Shown here: positions 14,579 to 23,079 of the stretch, one piece after another
How positions within the stretch are numbered: the stretch's first letter is position 1
How the letters are laid out: each line of letters opens with the position of its first letter
Assembly: GCA_002398845.1 (NCBI GenBank)
Contig: DHBY01000078.1
Coordinates: 1 to 24,966 of the forward strand
Source: Firmicutes bacterium UBA4916
GTDB taxonomy: Bacteria > Bacillota > Clostridia > Tissierellales > Tepidimicrobiaceae
Reading direction: 5' to 3'
DNA length: 24,966 nucleotides
Translations under genes and position numbers: made by a program
Notes under the pieces: model-generated
Told to the model about the DNA's origin: nothing
Seen by the model: only the letters and a program-made list of their open reading frames with translations
The model's database searches: none

Positions 14579-15809
14579 CTTTATCCTCCCCTAAATCTAG
14601 CTCTTCTGAAGCCACTTGAAGAATCCCAAGGGCTATAAAGCTTGATAACATAGAGCTGCCTCCATAACTAACAAAGGGTATAGTAATGCCTGTAAGTGGA
14701 ATTATCTTAAGAACTCCTCCAAATATAATAAATGATTGAATTCCAAACAATATGCTTATACCTAGGGCTACTATTCTAAAGAACTTGTCTTCTTGTTTAA
14801 TAGATATTTTAAAACCCCTATATACTAATATTAAAAATAGCATTATTATACCTATGCCAGTAAATATCCCCATTTCCTCACATATAGCTGAAAATATAAA
14901 ATCCGTATGAACTTCTGGAATAAAATCTGGATGCCCTAGTCCAATTCCGGTACCAAAAAAACCTCCTGTAGCAATAGCAAACAAGGACTGGGTTATTTGA
15001 TAACCCTTGTTATCTATATATTTCCATGGATTTATCCAAGTTTCAAATCTAATTCTCACATGATCAAACATGAAAAAACCTGCTATTCCGCTTAGAACAA
15101 AAAACAAAACATTATACAATATTAGTTTCCTATCTTCTTCATAAATAAACTGAAGGGCTAAAAATACAGAATAAAATATTAGAACAGTTCCTAAATCCTT
15201 TTGTAAAAATAAAAATGCAATGAACACGTAGATTATTCCAACTAAATAATAAGAACCATATTTTTTTTCTTTATATTTTTCATAATTTGTATAATAAGAA
15301 CTAATAAGGAAAATCATGAGTATTTTGATTATCTCAGTTGGTTGAAAACGAAATCCACCAATTGAAATCCAATTGATAGCTCCTTTTGTCCTAGTCCCTA
15401 ATAACAGCGTTAAAATGAATAGCCCAATGGATAAAGCCCCATAAAGTTTTATCCAGTTTTCCCAACCCTTAATTTTTTTAACAACAAAATAGGTTACAAA
15501 AAATATTGTAATTCCCATGCCTATCCATACTACCTGCTTCATACCTAAAACTGGATCAATTCTATATATCATAATAACCCCTATACTAATAAGCATAGTA
15601 ACAATTAGAAATATATAATTATCTCCAGTAGATATACGAGGTAGTATAAAATTTGAAATATATATGATAAATATTAATGTAATACCCGAAATCAAAGTAA
15701 ATTTATCTAAGTTCTCCTTATCATATATAAAAAGTAGCAATAAAGCCATTAATTCAAACAAAACCAAAAGGTTTCGCGGAAACTTATAGTTAACTTTTTT
15801 ATTTAGCAT
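14562..15809 (-). CDS. rodA: SEDS-family peptidoglycan polymerase (FtsW/RodA/SpoVE)
   Basis: A 415-residue polytopic membrane protein with about ten hydrophobic helices. Family signatures are TQSLFAIATGGFFGTGIGLG, PEVHTDFIFSAICEEMG (holding the essential Asp region) and the C-terminal TIPFVSYGGSSM. SEDS proteins polymerise glycan strands from lipid II and work with a class B PBP, here encoded immediately downstream with a 17-base overlap. An AGGAG site 8 bases before the ATG lies in the end of the FHA gene region. Whether it serves division or elongation cannot be decided; the neighbouring PbpA-type PBP makes RodA the usual name. Confidence 0.94.
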   Translation of the reverse strand: MLNKKVNYKFPRNLLVLFELMALLLLFIYDKENLDKFTLISGITLIFIIYISNFILPRISTGDNYIFLIVTMLISIGVIMIYRIDPVLGMKQVVWIGMGITIFFVTYFVVKKIKGWENWIKLYGALSIGLFILTLLLGTRTKGAINWISIGGFRFQPTEIIKILMIFLISSYYTNYEKYKEKKYGSYYLVGIIYVFIAFLFLQKDLGTVLIFYSVFLALQFIYEEDRKLILYNVLFFVLSGIAGFFMFDHVRIRFETWINPWKYIDNKGYQITQSLFAIATGGFFGTGIGLGHPDFIPEVHTDFIFSAICEEMGIFTGIGIIMLFLILVYRGFKISIKQEDKFFRIVALGISILFGIQSFIIFGGVLKIIPLTGITIPFVSYGGSSMLSSFIALGILQVASEELDLGEDKDEQRT

Positions 15810-15820
15810 TATTTTTACTC

Positions 15821-16252
15821 CTATTCTCTATTTACATATAAAAATTCCACTTGACCAACCTTTATTCGATCACCATTTCTTAATTCTACTACATCCATAG
15901 TTTTATCTCCATTTAAATAGGTACCGTTGGCACTATTTAAATCTTCTAAATAATAATTTCCTTCATCTTCAACTATTTTTAAATGTCTTTTTGAAATATA
16001 TGGGTCTTTTATAATAATTTGATTTTCATTGCCCCTTCCAAGAGATACCTCTCCTTCAAGAGGATAGTACTCCCTTACCTTAAAAGGTAGTGAGTCCTTT
16101 CTATTTATTAGTTTTAAATAGATGCTATTATCTAAAGAGGTTGCACCCATACCCTTTATGTCCAAATAGATTAGCCTTATTATACTTAATATAAACAGAT
16201 AGATGATAACTATAAATATATATTTAAATACCACAGAAAATATATTATACAT
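15821..16252 (-). CDS. Membrane-anchored FHA-domain protein
   Basis: A 143-residue protein with an N-terminal membrane helix (about 8-29) and a C-terminal FHA domain (about 55-140). The phosphothreonine-binding residues are all visible: LGRG (71-74), SKRH (87-90) and LNSANGTYLNG (105-115). FHA domains bind phosphothreonine peptides, so it probably recruits a kinase substrate to the wall-synthesis complex. It lies 11 bases ahead of the SEDS gene and is the first gene of the three-gene operon, as FhaB is in actinobacteria. No Ser/Thr kinase or PP2C phosphatase adjoins it here. A TATAAT (16270-16275, minus strand) lies close upstream. Confidence 0.93.
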   Translation of the reverse strand: MYNIFSVVFKYIFIVIIYLFILSIIRLIYLDIKGMGATSLDNSIYLKLINRKDSLPFKVREYYPLEGEVSLGRGNENQIIIKDPYISKRHLKIVEDEGNYYLEDLNSANGTYLNGDKTMDVVELRNGDRIKVGQVEFLYVNRE

Positions 16253-16338
16253 AATAGCCCTCCAATTTTATTATACAATTAATGTTATCACAAACCTTTC
16301 CCATTGTGAATAATTTATATTGTAATAATACGATTCTA

Positions 16339-16367
16339 TTTAACTTTGGTCAGTTATTTGATAAAAT
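16339..16367 (+). promoter_or_regulatory. Possible promoter of the pspC gene
   Basis: TTTAAC (16339-16344) and TAAAAT (16362-16367) are 17 bases apart, giving a leader of about 18 bases with GGGGGG. The -35 is poor. Confidence 0.4.
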
Positions 16368-16391
16368 AGTATTTAGCAAAGGGGGGATTCT

Positions 16392-16796
16392 ATGGATAAG
16401 AAATTAAAACGGTCAAGCACAAATAAAGTTATTGCTGGAGTCTGCGGAGGTGTAGGTGAATACTTCAATATTGATCCTGTAGTTGTACGTATAGTTTGGA
16501 TTTTATTATCCTTTATGCCAGGGGCTCCAGGACTTTTAGCATATTTAATTTGTGCATTAATAATTCCTGAAGATGATGGATTTATATATCAGGATGAAAA
16601 TAATGGTTCTAGGACCAATACTAGTAATACACCACTTTTTATAGGCCTCGCATTTATAATTGTAGGTGGATTTATGCTATCAAAGATCATTTGGCCTCAA
16701 TTTGCCTTTAAATTTATGAACTTTAGTAAGTATTGGCCAATACTACTTATAATATTCGGTATTTATATTATTATTAATCAAAGCAAAAAAAGATAA
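16392..16796 (+). CDS. PspC-domain membrane protein
   Basis: A 134-residue protein. Residues 1-60 are a PspC domain: a basic KLKRSSTNKVIAGVCGGVGE start, then YFNIDPVVVRIVWILL and a membrane helix ending at IIPED. A linker (about 62-78) is followed by two more hydrophobic segments, PLFIGLAFIIVGGFML and YWPILLIIFGIYIII, like the LiaF/DUF5668 membrane unit. PspC proteins take part in envelope-stress sensing. It has a GGGGGG ribosome site and lies 75 bases ahead of the cis-prenyltransferase gene, with no terminator visible between them. It is divergent from the FHA-RodA-PBP operon, so the neighbourhood concerns the cell envelope. Confidence 0.9.
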   Translation: MDKKLKRSSTNKVIAGVCGGVGEYFNIDPVVVRIVWILLSFMPGAPGLLAYLICALIIPEDDGFIYQDENNGSRTNTSNTPLFIGLAFIIVGGFMLSKIIWPQFAFKFMNFSKYWPILLIIFGIYIIINQSKKR

Positions 16797-16871
16797 GATT
16801 TGGCTATTGGTATGTATCTTTTCTTTCTATTTGGAAATAATATGAATTAAACTATATAGGAGGAAAGTACA

Positions 16872-17516
16872 ATGAGAATACCTAATCATATAGGAATTAT
16901 TCCAGATGGTAACAGGAGATGGGCTATAGAAAATGGATTGACTAAGGAAAAAGGCTATAAAGAAGGCTTAGATCCTGGACTTAAACTATTTAAATTATGC
17001 GAAAAAGAAGGTATTAAAGAAATAACCTATTATGGATTTACCGTAGACAATACAAAACGACCTAAAATTCAAAGATTAGCATTTACTAAGGCTTGCGTAG
17101 ATGCAGTCAAAATGCTATCAAAAGAAAATGCTTCCCTATTAGTTGTAGGCAATACAGAATCAGATGTATTTCCTAAAAGTTTGATACCATTTACTTTAAA
17201 AAGGCAAGTATTTGGTAATGGCGGAATCAAAGTTAATTTTCTAGTTAACTATGGGTGGCAATGGGATTTAAAAGATTATTTTTCTATGGATGAAAAAAAT
17301 TCTAATATAACCGATTTAATAAAATCAAGAGATATATCAAGGGTAGATCTTATAATTCGCTGGGGAGGTAGAAGAAGACTAAGTGGATTTCCTCCAATTC
17401 AATCGGTTTATTCAGATTTTTATGTAATCGATGATTATTGGCCAGATTTTACATCAGAGCATTTCTATGATGCGCTAAAATGGTATGATAAACAAGATAT
17501 AACTTTAGGAGGTTAA
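16872..17516 (+). CDS. Divergent cis-prenyltransferase (undecaprenyl diphosphate synthase family)
   Basis: A 214-residue UppS-family protein, shorter than usual (about 235-260). The first motif is HIGIIPDGNRRWA with catalytic Asp12; the common form is MDGNGRWA, and PDGNRR is seen more in archaeal and divergent members. GYKEG replaces GHRxG, YGFTVDNTKRP replaces YAFSTENWxRP, and RWGGRRRLSGFPP replaces the RTSGEQRLSNF region. The last carries the basic residues that bind isopentenyl diphosphate, and WPDF near the end is conserved. It should condense isopentenyl diphosphate units in cis, but the product length may differ from undecaprenyl. It has AGGAGG ahead of the ATG. A terminator stem begins inside the last codons. 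Confidence 0.85.
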   Translation: MRIPNHIGIIPDGNRRWAIENGLTKEKGYKEGLDPGLKLFKLCEKEGIKEITYYGFTVDNTKRPKIQRLAFTKACVDAVKMLSKENASLLVVGNTESDVFPKSLIPFTLKRQVFGNGGIKVNFLVNYGWQWDLKDYFSMDEKNSNITDLIKSRDISRVDLIIRWGGRRRLSGFPPIQSVYSDFYVIDDYWPDFTSEHFYDALKWYDKQDITLGG

Positions 17517-17529
17517 CCCTCCTTTTTTT
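17507..17529 (+). terminator. Terminator overlapping the prenyltransferase stop
   Basis: AGGAGG (17507-17512) pairs with CCTCCT (17518-17523) around a 5-base loop and runs into TTTTTTT. The loop holds the TAA stop codon, so terminating ribosomes would cover the stem. Confidence 0.8.
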
Positions 17530-17530
17530 G

Positions 17531-17559
17531 TTGCCTAAACTTAAATAAAATGCTAAAAT
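17531..17559 (+). promoter_or_regulatory. Promoter of the serine dehydratase operon
   Basis: TTGCCT (17531-17536) and TAAAAT (17554-17559) are 17 bases apart, with an extended TGC before the -10. The leader of about 22 bases holds GAGGAGGG. There is no room for a riboswitch. Confidence 0.6.
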
Positions 17560-17588
17560 TAATACACAAAAAGGTGAGGAGGGTTAAA

Positions 17589-18257
17589 ATGAAAAATTAT
17601 AGCGTATTTGATATATTAGGGCCTGCCATGATAGGTCCATCAAGCTCTCATACAGCAGGTGCAGCAAGACTTGGTAAAACTGCAAGAGAGATCGCAGGAG
17701 GATCTTTTTATAAAGTCACCTTCTACCTTCATGGTTCCTTCGCTAAGACATATAAAGGTCATGGTACTGACAAAGCCTTAGTGGCAGGTGTCCTCGGTAT
17801 GGGACCTTCAGATGAAAGAATAAAAGACTCCTTGAATATTGCCAAGGAAAAGGGAATTGATGCCCAGTTTATTGAATCTGATTTAGGGTATGAACATCCA
17901 AATACAGTTAAGATTGTATTTCATTATAAAGATAAGGATGATTATTATATAATAGGTTCTTCCATTGGCGGAGGTAGTATACTTATTACCAATATAAATG
18001 GAAGTAAAGTTAATTTTTCTGGAGATTATCCAACTATTTTAATAAAGTATAAGGACCAAAAAGGTTCTATAAGTAGGATAAGTTCAATTCTTTCATATGA
18101 AGATATCAATATAGCAAATATGAAAGTCACTAGAGAAGGTAAAATTGCAACTATGGTAATGGAAATAGATGGCCCTATAAAAAGTGGGATAGTAGATATC
18201 ATATCATCCTTAGATGAAGTCATTTATGTTACAGGAATTAATTCTATTGGGAGGTAA
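17589..18257 (+). CDS. sdaAB: L-serine dehydratase, beta subunit
   Basis: A 222-residue beta chain of the two-subunit iron-sulfur L-serine dehydratase, which turns L-serine into pyruvate and ammonia. GPSSSHTAG at 16-24 is the diagnostic substrate-loop motif, and SIGGGSI follows mid-protein. Residues from about 148 form an ACT domain (GSISRISSILSYEDINIANM), a likely amino-acid sensor. ATG 17589 is chosen because AGGAGGG stands 5 bases before it; an upstream in-frame start at 17550 has no ribosome site and overlaps the promoter. The alpha subunit follows after 6 bases. Confidence 0.95.
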   Translation: MKNYSVFDILGPAMIGPSSSHTAGAARLGKTAREIAGGSFYKVTFYLHGSFAKTYKGHGTDKALVAGVLGMGPSDERIKDSLNIAKEKGIDAQFIESDLGYEHPNTVKIVFHYKDKDDYYIIGSSIGGGSILITNINGSKVNFSGDYPTILIKYKDQKGSISRISSILSYEDINIANMKVTREGKIATMVMEIDGPIKSGIVDIISSLDEVIYVTGINSIGR

Positions 18258-18263
18258 TAATTA

Positions 18264-19133
18264 ATGTTTAATAAAGGTACCGAGCTATTAAAACTATGTA
18301 AAGAACAAAATAAAAAAATACCTGAAATAGTAATAGAAAAAGAAATGGATGATGGCAATATATCCTATAATGAACTTATGGATAAGATGAAGTCTGTTTT
18401 AGATACCATGACAAAATCGGCTAATACCGCTTTAAATAAAGAAGTTATCTCAGTAAGTAAACTTAGCGGTGGAGATGCCAAAAAGATGGAAGATTATAAG
18501 AATAAAGGTAATACCATTAGTGGTGAATTGATTAACTCTGCTATGGCAAAGGCCTTATCTACATCGGAAGTCAATGCTTCCATGGGTAGGATTATAGCTG
18601 CACCTACTGCTGGAGCCTCAGGGATACTACCCAGCGCAATAATTACAGTTAAGGATAAATTCAACTTGTCTGAAAAGGATATGATCTACGGGCTATTTAC
18701 AGCCGCAGGAATAGGTGAAATTATAGCAAAAAATGCAACCATATCAGGAGCCGAAGGAGGCTGTCAAGCCGAATGTGGAGCTGCAAGCAGTATGGCAGCT
18801 GCAGCTATTGTAGAAATGGTAGGGGGAGATGCAGAAACTTCTTTAAATGCTGCTTCTTTTGCTATGATAAATATCATGGGCCTAATATGTGATCCTGTAG
18901 CTGGTTTAGTTGAATTCCCTTGTGCTCTACGCAATGCTTCTGGAGTAACAAATGCTTTAATATCAGCTGATTTAGCCATGGCAGGAATTAAATCTTTAGT
19001 GCCATTTGATGAGGTTATAGATGCTATGTATAAAGTAGGCAAAGCTATGCCAGAACATTTAAAAGAAACGGCTTTAGGTGGTGTAGCTGCTACCCCAACA
19101 GGGGAGAAGTTGAAAAGGAAGGTCCTACGATAA
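18264..19133 (+). CDS. sdaAA: L-serine dehydratase, alpha subunit
   Basis: A 289-residue alpha chain that carries the oxygen-sensitive [4Fe-4S] cluster. Candidate cluster cysteines are Cys167 and Cys171 in GGCQAECGAA, and Cys209 and Cys220 in CDPVAGLVEFPC. AAPTAGASGILPSA is the conserved catalytic segment. Length matches the family (about 290). With the beta subunit it supplies pyruvate in amino-acid fermentation. GGGAGG lies before the ATG, partly within the end of sdaAB, so translation is coupled. The stop codon TAA sits at the foot of the terminator stem. Confidence 0.96.
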   Translation: MFNKGTELLKLCKEQNKKIPEIVIEKEMDDGNISYNELMDKMKSVLDTMTKSANTALNKEVISVSKLSGGDAKKMEDYKNKGNTISGELINSAMAKALSTSEVNASMGRIIAAPTAGASGILPSAIITVKDKFNLSEKDMIYGLFTAAGIGEIIAKNATISGAEGGCQAECGAASSMAAAAIVEMVGGDAETSLNAASFAMINIMGLICDPVAGLVEFPCALRNASGVTNALISADLAMAGIKSLVPFDEVIDAMYKVGKAMPEHLKETALGGVAATPTGEKLKRKVLR

Positions 19134-19155
19134 AAGCCTATAATAAGGGCTTTTT
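19132..19155 (+). terminator. Terminator of sdaAB-sdaAA
   Basis: AAAAGCC (19132-19138) pairs with GGCTTTT (19148-19154), followed by a T. It starts within the sdaAA stop codon. A second hairpin lies 40 bases on. Confidence 0.7.
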
Positions 19156-19193
19156 AAAAACTATGAAGTAAACATTAAAAAAATAAGGAAAAG

Positions 19194-19241
19194 TCTGCTG
19201 TTTTGGTTATATGATCATTCTAATTATACCAAAACAGCAGA
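19194..19241. terminator. Bidirectional terminator between sdaAA and the MATE gene
   Basis: TCTGCTGTTTTGGT (19194-19207) and ACCAAAACAGCAGA (19228-19241) form a perfect 14-bp stem with a 20-base loop. TTTCGTTT follows on the plus strand and CTTTTCC on the minus strand. Confidence 0.8.
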
Positions 19242-19247
19242 TTTCGT

Positions 19248-20621
19248 TTATCTTATACTAATATATTTCCATTTGTTTGTTTTAAACCTTAGCTTTATAA
19301 GAGCCCATCTTACAAATTGGTCACAAAACATTGCATACCAAGCCCCTATTAAGCCTAATCCTAAAACCCTAATGAATAAATGAGCTAATGCTACCCTGAC
19401 TATTAATACGCTAAAAAATATTGCTACTAATGTCCATACAGTATCACCTGCTCCTCTTAATCCACCTGCAATAATCAATTGAGAGGATTGGAAAGGTTGA
19501 ACAAAAGCCATTACTTTTAAAATTTGAGAAGCTTCTTTTATTACTTCGGGATTTTTAGTATATAGACTAGCTATAAAGGACCCAAAGAAAAAGAATATTA
19601 CCCCTACAGCAGCAGCAATAATAGCCCCAATTTTACCACTTGTTTTTATATACTCCTCGGCCCTATCAGGGTCTTCTTCTCCTAAACTCCTTCCTGTCAA
19701 TGAAGAGGCTGCTATACCAAAAGCCTGACCAGGTGTAAAAGAAAGGCTTAATATATTCAAGCAAATCTGATGGGTAGCAAAAGCAACTGTACCCAAAGAT
19801 GAAACAATGCGGACAAATATCAAAACCCCAACTCTAAAGGCAATCTGCTCTAAAGAAGCAGGCACGCCAATCTTTATTAAATTATACATAATATCTTTGT
19901 CAAACTTAAATCTATTTTTAAAATTTATTTGTATAATAGTATTCTTTTTAAATATAAGCCTAAAAAGCATTAAAGTTGCTACCATTTGAGAAAAAGATGT
20001 AGATATAGCTGCACCAGTAACCCCTAGTCTAGGAAATCCAACTAATCCATATATAAGTACTGCATTCCCAACTACATTTAAAAGATTTACTTTTAAATTT
20101 ATATTCATAGGGGTTTTAGTATCTCCTGAACCTCTTAGAACTGCATAAATAGAAAAGTTAAAGGCCTGAAATATAAGACCAATAATTACAACTTTGAAAT
20201 AGTTTCTACCAAACATTAAAGTATCCTGATGTGCACCTAAAAATTTCATTATCTCATCTGTAAAGGATAAACCTAAAATAAGCGTTGGCAATACTAAAAG
20301 TACTTGGGTCAATAAAATTACATGCCTTACTACACTTTCTATCTTGTCCTCCTTTTTTGCCCCTACATATCTAGCAGCCATAGCTGTTGCGCCTACATTT
20401 AAAGACTGAACTAAAGACAAAGCTAAAAATACAACCTGATTAGTAACCCCTACAGCTGCAATAGATGCAGCAGCTTCTCCCGGATCAGCAATCCTTCCTA
20501 GCATCATCATATCAACCATACCAAATAAATTACCTAAGAACACTTCTATTAGGACTGGACCTGTTGTTTTTAATACAGTATTTCTTATTGCCTTTTTTTC
20601 ATCAATACAGACCTCACCCAT
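19248..20621 (-). CDS. MATE-family efflux transporter
   Basis: A 457-residue integral membrane protein with about twelve helices in two homologous halves, as in the NorM/DinF MATE group. Internal repeats are visible: GNLFGMVDMMMLGRI in the first half is echoed by GLIGAWYAM and GGLRGAGDT features in the second, and VLRGSGDTKTP / GLRGAGDTVWT are the paired loop motifs typical of these transporters. It exports drugs or metabolites in exchange for Na+ or H+. ATG 20621 is chosen because GAGGTGG lies 8 bases before it; a GTG at 20633 overlaps that site. The substrate is unknown. Confidence 0.94.
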   Translation of the reverse strand: MGEVCIDEKKAIRNTVLKTTGPVLIEVFLGNLFGMVDMMMLGRIADPGEAAASIAAVGVTNQVVFLALSLVQSLNVGATAMAARYVGAKKEDKIESVVRHVILLTQVLLVLPTLILGLSFTDEIMKFLGAHQDTLMFGRNYFKVVIIGLIFQAFNFSIYAVLRGSGDTKTPMNINLKVNLLNVVGNAVLIYGLVGFPRLGVTGAAISTSFSQMVATLMLFRLIFKKNTIIQINFKNRFKFDKDIMYNLIKIGVPASLEQIAFRVGVLIFVRIVSSLGTVAFATHQICLNILSLSFTPGQAFGIAASSLTGRSLGEEDPDRAEEYIKTSGKIGAIIAAAVGVIFFFFGSFIASLYTKNPEVIKEASQILKVMAFVQPFQSSQLIIAGGLRGAGDTVWTLVAIFFSVLIVRVALAHLFIRVLGLGLIGAWYAMFCDQFVRWALIKLRFKTNKWKYISIR

Positions 20622-20705
20622 AAATATTACCACCTCTTGAAATCAATTTCGATACCCTAAATATTATAGCATAAATTTAACATAAATCAAATTACTCTTC
20701 TATGG

Positions 20706-20739
20706 AAATATTAACCTCTACAACCAAAGGTTAATATTT
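20706..20739. terminator. Hairpin upstream of the MATE gene
   Basis: AAATATTAACCT (20706-20717) and AGGTTAATATTT (20728-20739) pair over 12 bp. It lies 12 bases from the next hairpin, in the 194-base gap after nfnB, and may be a second terminator or an operator near the MATE promoter. Confidence 0.5.
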
Positions 20740-20750
20740 GGGACAATAAT

Positions 20751-20792
20751 AAAAAGCTATAAACTACCAAATTCAATAGCTTATAGCTTTTT
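20751..20792 (-). terminator. Terminator of the nfn operon
   Basis: AAAAAGCTATAA (20751-20762) and TTATAGCTTTTT (20781-20792) form a perfect 12-bp stem ending in a T run on the minus strand. It lies 24 bases past the nfnB stop. Confidence 0.8.
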
Positions 20793-20815
20793 AGAAATAT
20801 TTTATTTTTAATCTT

Positions 20816-22207
20816 TTATTTGTTATATTTTTCTTTTATATATTTATCAATAGCAGCTGCTGCTTCTTTTCCTGCACCCATAGCAAGAATAACTGTTGCT
20901 GCACCAGTTACTGCGTCGCCACCGGCAAATACGCCTTCTCTTGGTGTTTGTCCATGTTCATCAGCTACTACACATTTACGATTATTGATTTCAAGTCCTT
21001 TTGTAGTTGATGGAATAAGTGGGTTTGGTGATGTTCCAAGTGCCATAATAACTGTATCTACATCAAATTCAAGCTCTGAGCCTTTAATAGGTACAGGTCT
21101 CCTTCTTCCTGATGCATCTGGTTCTCCTAATTCCATTCTTTGACACTTAATACCTTTTACCCATCCATCTTCATTTCCAATTACTTCTATAGGGCTAGTA
21201 AGAAATTCGAATTTTACGCCCTCTTCTTTAGCATGATGTACTTCTTCTATCCTAGCTGGAAGTTCTTCTTCTGTCCTTCTATATACTATCCATACTTCTG
21301 CACCTAATCTTAAAGCAGTTCTGGCAGCGTCCATTGCAACGTTTCCGCCTCCAACAACTGCAACCTTTTTACCAACCTTAATAGGTGTATCATAATCCTC
21401 TCTAAATGCTTTCATAAGATTGTTACGAGTTAAGAATTCGTTTGCAGAAAATACTCCATTTAAATTTTCTCCAGGTATTCCCATAAACTTAGGAAGTCCT
21501 GCTCCAGAACCTATAAATACTGCATTAAAGCCTTCTTTATCCATAAGTTCATCAATAGTTACAGTTCTACCTATAATTACATTGTTTTCTATTTTTACGC
21601 CAAGTTTCTTTAGGTTTGCTATCTCATGCTTAACAACGGTTTCTTTAGGAAGCCTAAACTCAGGAATACCATATACTAAAACTCCACCTGATTCATGAAG
21701 CGCTTCAAATATTGTTACATCATAGCCTTCCTTAGCTAAATCTCCAGCACAAGTAATCCCAGCTGGTCCTGAACCTATAACTGCTATCTTATATCCATTG
21801 CTTTCTTTTGCTTTTCCTACTTCAATATTGTTTTCTCTAGCCCAGTCTGCAGCAAATCTTTCAAGTTTCCCTATAGCTACAGCATCGCCTTTATTTCCTA
21901 AAACGCATTTCATTTCACATTGTCCCTCTTGAGGACAAACCCTTCCACAAACTGCTGGAAGTGCACTATATTCTGCAAGAACACGAGCTGCTTCTGCAAA
22001 TTCACCTTCGACTATATGATGAATAAATCTAGGTATATCTATATCAACAGGACAGTTCCCCCTACAAGAAGGCTTTTTACAATTTAGGCATCTTTTAGCT
22101 TCTGCCACTGCTTCTTCTTCAGTATATCCAAGGCAAACTTCATCAAAGTTTGTTGCCCTAACCTTAGGATCCTGTTCAGAAATTGGTACTCTTGTAAATC
22201 TATCCAT
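20816..22207 (-). CDS. nfnB: NfnB, large subunit of NADH-dependent reduced ferredoxin:NADP+ oxidoreductase
   Basis: A 463-residue flavoprotein of the GltD/glutamate-synthase-small-chain family. Two cysteine groups, 40/43/48/52 and 87/91/97/101, fit the two [4Fe-4S] clusters. GSGPAG at 145-150 and VGGGNVAMDAA mark two nucleotide-binding folds for FAD and NADP(H), and the C-terminal FAGGDAVTGAATVILAM closes the FAD site. Alone it could be called glutamate synthase beta chain, but the NfnA gene just upstream, overlapping by TAATG, and the lack of a gltB gene make Nfn more likely. The complex couples NADPH, NAD and ferredoxin by flavin-based electron bifurcation in the cytosol. Confidence 0.9.
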   Translation of the reverse strand: MDRFTRVPISEQDPKVRATNFDEVCLGYTEEEAVAEAKRCLNCKKPSCRGNCPVDIDIPRFIHHIVEGEFAEAARVLAEYSALPAVCGRVCPQEGQCEMKCVLGNKGDAVAIGKLERFAADWARENNIEVGKAKESNGYKIAVIGSGPAGITCAGDLAKEGYDVTIFEALHESGGVLVYGIPEFRLPKETVVKHEIANLKKLGVKIENNVIIGRTVTIDELMDKEGFNAVFIGSGAGLPKFMGIPGENLNGVFSANEFLTRNNLMKAFREDYDTPIKVGKKVAVVGGGNVAMDAARTALRLGAEVWIVYRRTEEELPARIEEVHHAKEEGVKFEFLTSPIEVIGNEDGWVKGIKCQRMELGEPDASGRRRPVPIKGSELEFDVDTVIMALGTSPNPLIPSTTKGLEINNRKCVVADEHGQTPREGVFAGGDAVTGAATVILAMGAGKEAAAAIDKYIKEKYNK

Positions 22208-23079
22208 TACTTAGCACCCCCCTGTTGTTGGCATTTACAAACATGTTTTTCATCTGATGCCTTTTCTTCTGGTTTATATTGTGTTTGCCTTTTTAAAGCT
22301 TCATCAAAATCTACAAGATGACCGTCAAATTCTGGACCATCTACGCATGCAAACTTTGTTTCATTTCCTACTGTTACCCTACAAGCACCACACATACCAG
22401 TACCATCTACCATAATAGGGTTAAGGCTAACAATAGTTCTTATTCCAAGTTTTTTTGTTAAAAGGCATACAAATTTCATCATTATCATTGGCCCTATGGA
22501 TATAATCAAATCATAATGTTTCCCTTGATTTACTACAAGATCCTCTATAAGGCCTGTTACCATGCCGTTAAATCCATAACTTCCATCATCAGTTGCAATA
22601 TATAATTTTCCAGCTACACTTTCTATCTTGTCTTTAAGAATTATTAAATCCTTAGTCTTTGCTCCCACTATTACATCTACATCAATACCGTGTTCGCGAA
22701 ACCATCTAACCTGAGGATATACAGGAGCTGCTCCAACACCACCTGCTACAAATAAAACCTTTTTCTTTTTCACTTCTTCAATATCTTCTTCCACATATTC
22801 AGAAGGCTTTCCTAAAGGCCCAACAACATCTTTAAAATAATCTCCTTCATTGTATGACGCCATTTTTTTTGTTGAGCAACCCATAGCTTGTACTACAATA
22901 CTAACTGTTCCTTTTTCCTTATCATAATCACAAATAGTCAAAGGAATTCTTTCGCCTTCTTCGTCAGCTATTATAATTATAAACTGACCTGGTTGAGCTG
23001 AGTTTGCTACCCTTGGAGCCAAAATATCCATTTCAAAGATATTAGGGGCAAGGTCATTTTTTTTAACAATCTTATACAA
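22207..23079 (-). CDS. nfnA: NfnA, small subunit of NADH-dependent reduced ferredoxin:NADP+ oxidoreductase
   Basis: A 290-residue ferredoxin-reductase-like protein related to PyrK and sulfide dehydrogenase. The N-terminal half is an FAD-binding barrel (QPGQFIII), then GGVGAAPVYPQVRW binds the NAD part. Cys230, Cys233 and Cys245 with Asp225 in VDGTGMCGAC fit the unusual three-Cys one-Asp [2Fe-2S] site known for Nfn. VDGPEFDGHLVDFDEA is a recognisable Nfn-type segment. The tail is rich in Gln, Cys and Lys (CKCQQQGG) and may be flexible. The start is a TTG at 23079 with GGGAGGAG 7 bases upstream. It is the first gene of the operon with nfnB. Confidence 0.9.
   Translation of the reverse strand: MYKIVKKNDLAPNIFEMDILAPRVANSAQPGQFIIIIADEEGERIPLTICDYDKEKGTVSIVVQAMGCSTKKMASYNEGDYFKDVVGPLGKPSEYVEEDIEEVKKKKVLFVAGGVGAAPVYPQVRWFREHGIDVDVIVGAKTKDLIILKDKIESVAGKLYIATDDGSYGFNGMVTGLIEDLVVNQGKHYDLIISIGPMIMMKFVCLLTKKLGIRTIVSLNPIMVDGTGMCGACRVTVGNETKFACVDGPEFDGHLVDFDEALKRQTQYKPEEKASDEKHVCKCQQQGGAK

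Noticed and set aside
20816..22207. Glutamate synthase small subunit as the main call
   Set aside because: The family similarity is real, but the overlapping NfnA-type gene and the absence of a large glutamate synthase subunit make NfnB the better name.
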